Part shown: piece after piece, positions 52,941 to 61,397 of the stretch
How positions within the stretch are numbered: the first letter of the stretch is position 1
Layout of the letters: each line of letters begins with the position of its first letter
DNA from: Pseudomonadota bacterium
Lineage (GTDB): Bacteria; Myxococcota_A; UBA796; SXON01
DNA length: 64,000 nucleotides
Direction: 5' to 3'
NCBI GenBank assembly: GCA_030685065.1
Contig: JAUXQH010000170.1
Span: 1-64,000, forward strand
The notes under the pieces: model-generated
Told to the model about the DNA's origin: nothing
Seen by the model: only the letters and a program-made list of their open reading frames with translations
Databases searched by the model: none
Program-made: the position numbers and the translations under genes

Positions 52941-54044
52941 GTGCTCTGCGCTGCGATGTGGTTCGTGTTTTCTACTGCCTGTGCAGTTCCAGGTTCGAGC
53001 GAGGATTCAACGGCACCGAACGATTGTGTGGGTGCCTGTGGGGAGGAAGAGGTTCCCACGGACGACACGGGGTGCCCCGCCTCTCTCGAGGTCTGTGACG
53101 GCGTCGACAACGACTGCAATGGGCTCGTGGACGATTTTCCGGAGGACGGTGGGGTCTGGTACGCGGATGTCGATGGCGACGGTCATGGCGACGCGTCCAG
53201 TCCCATCCTGGCGTGCGAAGCGCCGGCCGGCGCGGTCGCGGGCAGCGACGATTGCGAGGACGCCGACCCCGCGATTCACCCCGGCGCCGGGGAGATCTGT
53301 AACGGGCTGGATGACGATTGTGACGGCGCCCTCGATGACGACGATCCGGACCAGGTCGAGCCGTGCTTCGGCGGCGAGGGCCCGCAGTTCCCGTCGGACG
53401 TGTTGAACCTGACCAATTGGAAGCTCACCCTGCCGGTCGGGGACGCGGAGAGCCCGACGGAGATCGAACAGCCGGAGCTGGAGAGCTACTCCATCGATCC
53501 CTACTTCCTCCTGAGCCCCACCGGGGACGGCGTGGTGTTCCGGGCCAACGCCGGCGGTGTCAGCACTAGCGGCTCCGGATACCCGCGGTCCGAGCTGCGC
53601 GAGATGACGAATGACGGGGCCGACAAGGCCAGCTGGTCCACGTCCTCCGGCACCCACACGCTCACGATCACGCAGGCGATCACCCACCTGCCCGAGGTGA
53701 AGCCCCACGTGGTCGCGGGTCAGATTCACGATGCGAATGACGACGTGGTCGTGATCCGGCTGGAGGCCGATCGATTGTTCGTGGACCAGGGGGGCACCAA
53801 CATCGGTGACCTCGACACGAGCTACCAGCTCGGGGAGGAGTTCACGGTCCGCTTTGTCGCCGAAAACGGAGAGATCGGGGTCTACTACGAGGACATGGCC
53901 ACCCCGGCGGTGACGCTCCGTGCGGACACGGATGGCTGCTACTTCAAGGCCGGCACCTACACCCAGTCCAACACCGATCGGGGGGATGCGCCCGAGGCCT
54001 ACGGCGAGGTCGAGATCTACGACCTGGTGGTGTCGCACCGGTAG
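52941..54044 (+). CDS. PL7-family alginate lyase with N-terminal MopE-type metal-binding repeats
   Basis: 367 residues from GTG 52941 (GAGGGA 6 bases upstream). A short signal with lipobox STAC (Cys14) leads to two MopE-type repeats (about 46-135: EVCDGVDNDCNGLVDD, YADVDGDGHGD, ICNGLDDDCDG). The C-terminal domain (about 150-367) is a polysaccharide lyase 7 with all three family motifs: RSELRE (216-221), QIH (261-263) and YFKAGTYTQ (334-342). These supply the Arg, Gln, His and Tyr of the active cleft that cleaves alginate by beta-elimination. It stands directly before alginate synthesis genes, so it may trim or release the cell's own polymer. Confidence 0.9.
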   Translation: MLCAAMWFVFSTACAVPGSSEDSTAPNDCVGACGEEEVPTDDTGCPASLEVCDGVDNDCNGLVDDFPEDGGVWYADVDGDGHGDASSPILACEAPAGAVAGSDDCEDADPAIHPGAGEICNGLDDDCDGALDDDDPDQVEPCFGGEGPQFPSDVLNLTNWKLTLPVGDAESPTEIEQPELESYSIDPYFLLSPTGDGVVFRANAGGVSTSGSGYPRSELREMTNDGADKASWSTSSGTHTLTITQAITHLPEVKPHVVAGQIHDANDDVVVIRLEADRLFVDQGGTNIGDLDTSYQLGEEFTVRFVAENGEIGVYYEDMATPAVTLRADTDGCYFKAGTYTQSNTDRGDAPEAYGEVEIYDLVVSHR

Positions 54045-54359
54045 CCGGCCCTAAGCACAGCGAGAACCGCGCATAGGGGTCCGCGGGCGAAGGAGACAAC
54101 ATTCGCCCCGGACCACCCCCGGGCGGAGCGAGCGTCGCGGGATGTAACCGCGAGCTCCCTCCGCCCGCCCCGCGTGGAGCGCCGGCCGCGCCGCTGATGT
54201 AGCGGTGGCGCGCGTGCTGACGCGGCTTCCCACGCGCTAGGTCGCGTTGTTCGTATTTCGGCGGACGAACCGGCTTATTCTCACGGGTGCGGCGCCGGCA
54301 CCCCATGGACGACGGAGTGGCTGAGCGTAGATCAGCTGGCGTCCCCGTGAGGAGAATGC
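54045..54359 (+). other. Intergenic region before the AGE isomerase gene
   Basis: 315 bases with no gene. It contains similar blocks GGGATGTAACCGCG and CTGATGTAGCGGTGGCGC (about 54137 and 54193), and an AT-richer patch at 54240-54290 that could be a promoter. A TTCGT/ACGAA inverted pair lies near 54249-54271. Function not determined. Confidence 0.35.
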
Positions 54360-55595
54360 GTGTGTCTACCTGAACTCGATCGTGCGCGTCAGTGGATGTT
54401 CCACCAGGCGTTACCGTTCTGGGCCGACGCGGGTGTGGATCGCGCGTATGGCGGATTCCACGAGGCGCTGGATCTGGGTGGTCGCCCAGCGGCCGTGAGC
54501 TTCCGTAGGCTCCGCGTGACCTGCCGCCAGATCTACGTCTTCTCCCACGCCGCCACGTTGGGCTTCGCGCCGGGGCTCCCCGCCGCCTGGAAGGGGTTCG
54601 AGTACCTGGTCGCGAAGGGGTGGATGGGCCCGGATCGTGGGTGGGCGCGTCGGCTCTCGCCGCGCGGCGAGGTGGTGGACGCCACCCCGGACCTCTATGA
54701 CCACGCCTTCGTCTTGTTCGCGCTCGGATGGCTGCACCGGGCAAGCGGCGATCCGGTGCCGCTGGAGTGGGCCCACCGGACGCTCGATTTCATCGAGGCT
54801 CGGCTCCGCCATCCCGCGGATCCGGGCTTCGTCCACGCGCTTCCGGCGTCGGGTTGGCGGCTCCAAAACCCGCACATGCACCTGCTCGAAGCCTCGCTCG
54901 TGCTCTACGAGGCGAGCGGCGACTCCCGGTTCGCCGCCCTCGCGCGCGAGATCGCGACCCTCTTCACCACGAAGTTCTTCGACGCGCGGAGCGGCACCCT
55001 CGGCGAGTCGTTCACCGAGCAGCTGTCGCGTGCGCCGGGTGAACCCGGCCGGGTGACCGAGCCCGGGCACCAGTTCGAATGGGCATGGATCCTCGGCGCC
55101 TACCAACGCCTCCTCGGCAAGCCCATGGGCACCGTGGCGCGGCCACTCGTGGCGTTCGCGGAGCGGTTCGGTGTCGACCGAGGGTCAGGCGCCACGTTCA
55201 ATTCGGTGCGGGACGACGGGGTTCCAATCGATCGGGGCTCGCGCACGTGGCCCAACACCGAGCGGATCAAGGCTCACATCGCCTTGTTCGACCTGGAAGG
55301 GACGGACCCCCGGGGGCCCCTTCGCCAGACGCTGCGCCTTCTGTTGGACAGGTACCTGGCGCACCGGCCGCCGGGGACCTGGATCGATCACTTCGACGGG
55401 GAGGGACGGCCGGTGGCGGACACGATCCCCAGCTCGACGCTCTACCACCTCTCCGTGGCCTTCTGCGAGCTCCTCCGTGTGGAGCCGGCGCTGCGCGCCC
55501 TGGCGCACGCGGACGAGCGAGGAGGGGTGCCACCAGCGGAGGCGGGCCCCGAGCCGCGAGCTCGGGCTCCTGGTCTTGCGCGGATGGGTGGGTAG
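54360..55595 (+). CDS. AGE-family (N-acylglucosamine 2-epimerase/mannose isomerase) enzyme
   Basis: 411 residues; AGGAG lies 5 bases before GTG 54360. The (alpha/alpha)6-barrel family is recognised from GGFHEALD, DLYDHAFVLFAL, NPHMHLLEASLVLYEASGD, EPGHQFEWAWIL (with the active-site His) and TWPNTERIKAHI. Members interconvert mannose and fructose or epimerise amino sugars. The TWPNTERIKA end is typical of mannose isomerases. Next to algD, it may supply mannose for GDP-mannose in place of the usual AlgA/ManA; that is inference. The final ~35 residues are Ala/Gly-rich and variable. Confidence 0.85.
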   Translation: MCLPELDRARQWMFHQALPFWADAGVDRAYGGFHEALDLGGRPAAVSFRRLRVTCRQIYVFSHAATLGFAPGLPAAWKGFEYLVAKGWMGPDRGWARRLSPRGEVVDATPDLYDHAFVLFALGWLHRASGDPVPLEWAHRTLDFIEARLRHPADPGFVHALPASGWRLQNPHMHLLEASLVLYEASGDSRFAALAREIATLFTTKFFDARSGTLGESFTEQLSRAPGEPGRVTEPGHQFEWAWILGAYQRLLGKPMGTVARPLVAFAERFGVDRGSGATFNSVRDDGVPIDRGSRTWPNTERIKAHIALFDLEGTDPRGPLRQTLRLLLDRYLAHRPPGTWIDHFDGEGRPVADTIPSSTLYHLSVAFCELLRVEPALRALAHADERGGVPPAEAGPEPRARAPGLARMGG

Positions 55596-55722
55596 CTAGG
55601 TTGGTAGCCAGGACGTAGGTCGGACAAGGAACGGGCTGGGGGCTGGATCGGGGTGACCGGGGGGTCACGGGTGGCCCCAACCGTCGAAACACGTGTGCCA
55701 GGGACGCTGGCCGGAGGAAGTC

Positions 55723-57018
55723 GTGAGGATTGCGGTTGTTGGACTTGGATATATCGGGTCGGTGAGCTGCGGGTGCCTCCCGCATATCGGGCACGCGGTG
55801 ATCGGGGTAGACATCGACAGCCACAAGGTGGCCGCGTTGAAGGAAGGTCGCCCCCCCGTGCTGGAGGCGGGACTGGCGACGCTGGTGGCGGAGGCGCACG
55901 AGGAAGGCCGGTTGACCGCCACGAACAATATCGAGGCGGCGATCGAGGCGAGCGACGTTGCGTTGGTATGTGTGGCAACGCCGTCGCGCCCGGACGGTGG
56001 CGCCGACGACTCCCAACTGGTGGCGGCCATCGAGAGCATCGGTCGGGCCGTGCGAGCGAGCGCACGCGGCGAATATGCGGTCATCGTACGTTCCACGTGC
56101 CTGCCGGACGTGCACGAGCGGCTCCAGGCGATCCTGGCGGAGGCGTCGGGCCTCTCCTACGACCGGGGACTCGGCTACGCGAGCAACCCCGAGTTCCTTC
56201 GGGAGGGTAGCGCGGTCGAGGACTTCTTCGCGCCCCCGAAGATCGTGTTCGGCGCGCGCGGCGTGGTGGCCGAGGACGCCTGCCGCGCGCTCTACGCGGG
56301 GATCGACGCGGAGACCTTCTTCATGGATCCCGGGGCCGCCGCGCTCGTGAAGTACGCGGACAACTACTACCACGCGGTGAAGGTGACCTTCGGGAACGAG
56401 ATGGGCATGTTGTGCCAGCAGCTCGGCGTCGATCCGTACGCGGTCATGGACGTGTTCTGCAAGGATCGAAAGCTGAACATCTCGGCGCGGTATCTCCGTC
56501 CCGGGGCGCCGTTCGGCGGCTCGTGCCTGCCCAAGGACGTGCGCGCCCTGTCACACGTGTCGAGGACCACCGACGTTCCGCTGAAGATGCTCCAGGGAGT
56601 GGACGCCTCCAACCGGTGCCAGATCGACCGCCTCGTGGCGCGCATCGAGGCCGCCGAGCCCGTGGCGGTGGGCTTCATCGGGCTGTCGTTCAAGGAGGGG
56701 ACGCCCGATTTGCGGGAGTCGCCGTTCCTCGAGATGTTGCGTCGCCTGGTGGCCTCCGGCCGCAAGGTGAGGGTGTATGACCCGCTCCTCTCCCAAGTGA
56801 CACGCGGCGCCGACCACGACCCGCTCGCCGAGCTCCGTCCTCACCTCGACGACGATCTGGGCGCGCTCACGGAGGCCTGCGACTACCTGGTCGTGACCCA
56901 GAAGCTGGGCGGAGAGGTCTGGGACGGGCTGCGGATCAACGGGCACCACCGCCTGCTGGACCTCACGGCTGACGACGGCTTGCGTCGCTTCGGCCGGTAC
57001 GAGGAGCTCTATCGCTGA
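55723..57018 (+). CDS. algD: GDP-mannose 6-dehydrogenase AlgD
   Basis: 431 residues from GTG 55723 with GGAGG 5 bases upstream (a GTG at 55693 is less good). The start MRIAVVGLGYIGSVSCGCL and overall length match AlgD (436 residues in Pseudomonas). The NAD site (GLGYIG) and catalytic motif FGGSCLPKDVRAL are present; the catalytic Cys is residue 268, the same number as in Pseudomonas AlgD. It oxidises GDP-mannose to GDP-mannuronate, the committed step of alginate synthesis. SNPEFLREG and IGLSFKEGTPDLRESP are further family marks. It precedes alg44 by 24 bases. Confidence 0.93.
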   Translation: MRIAVVGLGYIGSVSCGCLPHIGHAVIGVDIDSHKVAALKEGRPPVLEAGLATLVAEAHEEGRLTATNNIEAAIEASDVALVCVATPSRPDGGADDSQLVAAIESIGRAVRASARGEYAVIVRSTCLPDVHERLQAILAEASGLSYDRGLGYASNPEFLREGSAVEDFFAPPKIVFGARGVVAEDACRALYAGIDAETFFMDPGAAALVKYADNYYHAVKVTFGNEMGMLCQQLGVDPYAVMDVFCKDRKLNISARYLRPGAPFGGSCLPKDVRALSHVSRTTDVPLKMLQGVDASNRCQIDRLVARIEAAEPVAVGFIGLSFKEGTPDLRESPFLEMLRRLVASGRKVRVYDPLLSQVTRGADHDPLAELRPHLDDDLGALTEACDYLVVTQKLGGEVWDGLRINGHHRLLDLTADDGLRRFGRYEELYR

Positions 57019-57042
57019 CCCTTCGTCGGTGATCCGTCATCG

Positions 57043-58659
57043 GTGAACGTGAATCTACCCGTCCGGAGGCTGGCCGACGTGATCGAGACCAAACATGTGG
57101 ATGCGAGTCGTCGGAAGCACACCCGCGTGCTCTCGGCGCTCACGGTGCAGTCGGGGCCGGATCGGCTGGACGTGGTGGATTGGAGCCCGGGGGGGCTCCG
57201 GGTCTCCTCGGTGCCGGCGAGCCTCCTGGCGACGGAGGAGGTGCCGATCCGGGTGACGGTGCCCTTCGAGGGGGTCGACATCCCGTTCGACGGGAGCGTT
57301 CACGTGGTACGGCTCGGTCCGAACCCGGGGGAGGCGGGGCTGGCGTTCGTGGACCTGCCCCCCTTCGCATGGGAGATCCTGACCTTTCTCTCGCAGGAGG
57401 ATGCCGCCGCTCCGACCGCCCCCCCCACCCTCGCCCCGGCCCTCGCGTCGGCGGGCCCTCCCACCCTCGCCCCGCCGATCGCGCCGGCGCCGGCCGAGCC
57501 GCCGCGCATCCACGCCAAGGCCCCGGATCCGCAGGTCTCCTGGCGGCCGCCGCTCCGGATGTACCTCTACTTTGCCGTGGGCGCGCTGCTGGCGCTCTAC
57601 ATCGGCAGCTCCCTGTACCACCGGGTGTGGCGCATCGAGGTGGAGTCGGCCACGCTGGTGGCGCCCGTCGCGCGGATCGCGAGCCCGGCGGACGGCATGA
57701 TGCGGGAGCTCGACCTCGCGGTGGGAGACAGGGTCGCCGCGGGGACGTTCCTCTTCCGCGTCGAGTCGCCGCAGGTCCGCTCCGCGGTGGAGCGGGCTGG
57801 GCTCGAGCTGGCGCAGGCCGAGATTCGTGTCGCCGAGCTCGAGGCGGCCCGTACCGCCGAGCAGGAGCGCCTCGCCATCCACGGAGGCATGGTGAACTCC
57901 CGCATCGGGTCCCAGCGCGCGCAGGTCAAGCTGTTGGAGCAACGGCTCGCCCTCGCCGGCGCGCAGGTCGCGCGGGTGGAGGGCTTGTTGGGGCAGGGCG
58001 TGTCCCAGGGCGAGCTCGACGAGGTTCGGGCCCGCTGGGCCACGGTCGCGGGGCAGCTGGCGCAGGCCCGCGGCGGGCTCTCCACGGAGCAGAAGCGGCG
58101 CGTCGCGGCCCGGAGCGGCTTCTACTTCGATGGAGACGGCGGGCAGGAGGGGCTGCCCGAGGTCGAGGCCGCGCTGGTTGCGGCCCGCGCGGAGGTGGCC
58201 CTCGAAAAGGACCAGCTCGTGGGGGAGCAGGCCCACGCCGAGGTCGCCGAGGTCGGGCGGGCGCCGTTCGCGGGCCGAGTCGCCCAGGTCTTGCAGACCT
58301 CGGGGACCCCGGTGCGGCAAGGCGACCTCGTGGTTGTCCTCGAGCGCGAGGACGGGCGCCTCGTCGAGGCCTGGGTGACCCGCCAGCAGGCCGAGTACGT
58401 GCGCATCGGAGACGCCGCCGAGATCGCGGTCGCCGGGCTGGGACGCTCCTACGACGGGGTTGTCCGCACCATCGAGACCGACCCCGGCGCGAGCGCCCAG
58501 GTGGCGGCGGCGGGCGACTCTCCCCGGCTCCAGGTGCTGCTCGAGGTGGCGGGGTTCGCGGGGGAGCCCGACACCCTGGACGCCGCCACGCAGGAGCTGC
58601 GCGAGGTGGACTCCGTCGGGCTCCCCGCGGTGGTGAGCTTCGCCCGGAGCTGGCGGTGA
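57043..58659 (+). CDS. alg44: Alg44-like c-di-GMP receptor: PilZ domain plus HlyD-type periplasmic domain
   Basis: 538 residues. The N-terminal PilZ domain (about 20-125) keeps both c-di-GMP motifs: Arg24-x3-Arg28 (RRKHTR) and Asp46-x-Ser48-xx-Gly51 (DWSPGG). A Pro/Ala-rich linker (about 128-162) precedes one membrane helix (about 172-192) and an HlyD/membrane-fusion-type part (about 205-530) with a coiled coil (about 245-350). This order is that of Alg44, which activates the Alg8 polymerase when it binds c-di-GMP. It is longer than Pseudomonas Alg44 (389 residues), mainly in the linker and coiled coil. GTG start; the stop overlaps the next gene (GTGA). Confidence 0.9.
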   Translation: MNVNLPVRRLADVIETKHVDASRRKHTRVLSALTVQSGPDRLDVVDWSPGGLRVSSVPASLLATEEVPIRVTVPFEGVDIPFDGSVHVVRLGPNPGEAGLAFVDLPPFAWEILTFLSQEDAAAPTAPPTLAPALASAGPPTLAPPIAPAPAEPPRIHAKAPDPQVSWRPPLRMYLYFAVGALLALYIGSSLYHRVWRIEVESATLVAPVARIASPADGMMRELDLAVGDRVAAGTFLFRVESPQVRSAVERAGLELAQAEIRVAELEAARTAEQERLAIHGGMVNSRIGSQRAQVKLLEQRLALAGAQVARVEGLLGQGVSQGELDEVRARWATVAGQLAQARGGLSTEQKRRVAARSGFYFDGDGGQEGLPEVEAALVAARAEVALEKDQLVGEQAHAEVAEVGRAPFAGRVAQVLQTSGTPVRQGDLVVVLEREDGRLVEAWVTRQQAEYVRIGDAAEIAVAGLGRSYDGVVRTIETDPGASAQVAAAGDSPRLQVLLEVAGFAGEPDTLDAATQELREVDSVGLPAVVSFARSWR

Positions 58660-59765
58660 CCACCGGCGGCGTCGCCCGGCCTCGACGCCGGTTGACCCAG
58701 GTGGTGGGCGTGGCGGTCGCCCTGGTCGTGGCCCTCCCGCTCCTGTCCGCCCTCCGCTCCGCGCGGGCCGCCCCGGGTGCGGGTGGGGGGGCCCCGGTGG
58801 CCTGGGGCGCGGCGGCGCGGATGCTCGAGCCGGGCACCCGAGCCCGGGTGCTCGAGGAGGCGCAGAAGGCCGTCTCGACCCCGCCCCGCCCCGTGCAACA
58901 GCTCGCGAGCGCCGGGTCCGAGGACGTGACGGACTCGGTCGTGGTCGCGACGCGCGCCGCCTTCGAGGACGCGGACGACACCTTGATCCTGGCCATGGCC
59001 TGGACCGTGTCGGGCGAGCCGCGGTACCGGGACGCCGCGGCCAATCGGCTGCGCGCCTGGGCAGGCACGAACGTGCCGACGGGGAGCCCGATCGACGAGA
59101 CCCGTCTCGACGCGCTCGTGAACGCCTACACGTTGATGCGGGAGGCGCTGGCCCCGGAGGACGACGCGGCCGTGCGTGCCTGGTTCACGACGATGCGGGA
59201 GCGGAAGCGTGCGTGGCGGTTCGGACCGTGGACCACGCGCAACAACCACCGCACCCACCAGCTCAAGATGCTCCTCCTGCTCGACCGGGCCCTCGGCGAC
59301 GAGGCGGCCTTCGCGGCCGACCGCGCCGCCGCGGAGGCCCACGCGGCGAGCAACCTCGACGCGCAGACCGGGGAGAGCCTCGATCTCCGCGAGCGCGGCG
59401 CCTTGTATTACCACGCCTACAACCTGGATGCGTGGCTCGAGATCGCGCTTGCGACCGGGTGCTGCACCCAACCGGTCACCGCCGCCTACCAACTGTTGGA
59501 GCGGCGGCTGCTCGCGGGCGAGACCGCGGGCGAGTTCGTGGGCTCCGCCGCCCCGCTCGACGCGATCCGGGCGCGCGCCGGATTTGGATACGGCGAGGCC
59601 GGATCGACCTTCGACCCCCGCAGGGCCGAGCATGCCGTTCTGGCCTTCTACACTCTTCCTTTGGCCCCGCGGGCCGCGCCGCCTCCCCCGCTCGCGCCCG
59701 AGGCCCGGCACGTACAACGACGCAACCTCTACGCACTCGCCCGGTACCAATCATGGAAGCGTTGA
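58656..59765 (+). CDS. algL: AlgL-like periplasmic alginate lyase (PL5-type)
   Basis: 369 residues. A signal or anchor helix (about 14-38) is followed by an alpha-helical domain. The motif NNH at 196-198 matches the catalytic His region of AlgL (NNHSYW), and RERGALYYHAYNLDAWLEIA (Arg245, Arg247, His253, Tyr255) matches the AlgL block carrying the catalytic Arg and Tyr. AlgL cleaves stray alginate in the periplasm. The sequence is diverged (NNHRTH instead of NNHSYW), so activity on alginate is not certain. It overlaps both neighbours and sits between alg44 and alg8. Confidence 0.8.
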   Translation: MTTGGVARPRRRLTQVVGVAVALVVALPLLSALRSARAAPGAGGGAPVAWGAAARMLEPGTRARVLEEAQKAVSTPPRPVQQLASAGSEDVTDSVVVATRAAFEDADDTLILAMAWTVSGEPRYRDAAANRLRAWAGTNVPTGSPIDETRLDALVNAYTLMREALAPEDDAAVRAWFTTMRERKRAWRFGPWTTRNNHRTHQLKMLLLLDRALGDEAAFAADRAAAEAHAASNLDAQTGESLDLRERGALYYHAYNLDAWLEIALATGCCTQPVTAAYQLLERRLLAGETAGEFVGSAAPLDAIRARAGFGYGEAGSTFDPRRAEHAVLAFYTLPLAPRAAPPPPLAPEARHVQRRNLYALARYQSWKR

Positions 59766-61363
59766 CCCGCTCGGGCGTGCCTCACCCACCCCCTCCCAGC
59801 GGCGGTGACCTCCCGCCCGAGCAGGATCGGTTCGTCTGGCGCACGAGCGAGGTAGCGTCGATGGTGCTGTACTTCGCCGTCCTCGGCGCCGGCATCCTCG
59901 CGCTCCCCGAGGACCTGATGAGCACGCTCACGGCGCATGGCGTCTTCGGCGGTCTGGGCGCCCTGGGAACGTGGCGGTTCGCCTGGTGGTTCACCCACTT
60001 CGTGCGCGCCCAGCTCTACACCCGCGTCGTCTATGCGAAGCTGCGTGCGGACGGCGTGGCGCTCTGGGAGCGGGGTTGGCGTCCCGACGAGGTGGCGTTC
60101 ATGATGACCACCTTCAAGGAGGATCCGGCCACCACCCGCGCCGTGCTCGACAGCATCGTCGCAGAGCTCGCGCGGATCGGTGTGGCCGGGCGCCTGGTCA
60201 TCGGGAGCGGCGATGCCAGCGACGAGCGCGTCATCACCGAGCACCTCTCGACGATTCACGCCCCGGTGCGGCTGGACGTGGTCTTCGTCCGGCAGACCCA
60301 ACCGGGCAAGCGCGTCGCCATCGGGCTCGCGTTGCGCGCGATGTCCCGCATCGGCGTGCACGGAGACACGCCGGTCGTGTTCCTCGACGGCGACAGCCTG
60401 ATGGCCCCGGGGTGCCTCGAGCGCTGCCTGCCCCTGTTCGAGCTCGAGCCCAAGATGGATGCCCTCACCACGTTGGAGCGCGCCATCGTGCGCGGGCCCA
60501 TCCTGATGCAGAAGTGGCTCGACCTGCGCTTCGCCCAACGTCACCTGACGATGAACTCCCACGCCCTCTCCCGAAAGGTGCTCACCCTGACCGGGCGGCT
60601 CTCGGTGTACCGCGCGCGGGCCGTGCTCGACGAGGAGTTCATCTCCACGGTCGAGGAGGACCACCTCGACGATTGGTTGTGGGGCCGCTTCCGCTTCCTG
60701 TCCGGGGACGACAAGAGCACGTGGTATTGCCTGTTGAAGCGGGGCGCGGAGATGCGCTACGTGCCCGATGCCCTGGTCTACACGATCGAGCGGCTCGACG
60801 GCGCGCTGTTCGACCGCGTCGTCCAGAACCTGCTCCGGTGGTCGGGAAACATGCTCCGCAACGGCCGGCGCGCGCTTCACCTCGGTCCCGCCCGCGTCGG
60901 GCCCTTCATCTGGTGGTGCATCCTCGACCAGCGCATCGCGATGTGGAGCTGCCTGGCCGGGCCCATCGCCATCCTGGGCGGCGCCCTCCTCATCCATCCG
61001 GCGCTGCTCCTCACGTTTCCGCTGTGGGTCATGTTCACGCGTGGGGTCCAGTCCTGCCTCCTGTTCGTGTACCACCGCCGGATCGACGTCACGTTTCCGT
61101 TCGTGCTCTATTTCAACCAGATCGCGGCCAGCGTCGTGAAGATCTACATCCTCTTCCGCCTGCCGATCCAACGGTGGGCCAACCGGGGCGACCAACGCGC
61201 CAACGACGCGCTCGGGCCCGGGTGGAGGTGGAAACGGGCGATGGCCTCGTACCTGACCGCCCTCTGGGTCACCCTGTTCGTCGTCGGCGTCCTCCTGCTC
61301 ACCGGGGCGTTCGACGAAGGCGCTCGCTTCCACCTCGTCGCGTTCCTGGACCTGCTCCTGTGA
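59753..61363 (+). CDS. alg8: Alg8-like alginate polymerase (GT2 glycosyltransferase)
   Basis: 536 residues. Two N-terminal membrane helices (about 34-84) precede a GT-A domain with the DGD pair (Asp212 and Asp214) in VFLDGDSLM, the catalytic-base region EEDHLDDW (301-308), and Q358...RW (362-363) followed by SGNMLRNGRRAL, which resembles Alg8. Several C-terminal helices follow. It should join mannuronate units from GDP-mannuronate and pass the chain through the membrane together with Alg44. ATG 59753 overlaps the AlgL-like gene by 13 bases. Cellulose and hyaluronan synthases share the fold, but the neighbours and the RWSGNMLRN block favour Alg8. Confidence 0.9.
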   Translation: MEALTRSGVPHPPPPSGGDLPPEQDRFVWRTSEVASMVLYFAVLGAGILALPEDLMSTLTAHGVFGGLGALGTWRFAWWFTHFVRAQLYTRVVYAKLRADGVALWERGWRPDEVAFMMTTFKEDPATTRAVLDSIVAELARIGVAGRLVIGSGDASDERVITEHLSTIHAPVRLDVVFVRQTQPGKRVAIGLALRAMSRIGVHGDTPVVFLDGDSLMAPGCLERCLPLFELEPKMDALTTLERAIVRGPILMQKWLDLRFAQRHLTMNSHALSRKVLTLTGRLSVYRARAVLDEEFISTVEEDHLDDWLWGRFRFLSGDDKSTWYCLLKRGAEMRYVPDALVYTIERLDGALFDRVVQNLLRWSGNMLRNGRRALHLGPARVGPFIWWCILDQRIAMWSCLAGPIAILGGALLIHPALLLTFPLWVMFTRGVQSCLLFVYHRRIDVTFPFVLYFNQIAASVVKIYILFRLPIQRWANRGDQRANDALGPGWRWKRAMASYLTALWVTLFVVGVLLLTGAFDEGARFHLVAFLDLLL

Positions 61364-61397
61364 GCGTCCCCGAACGCACGGCTCGAACGGAGGTGTC

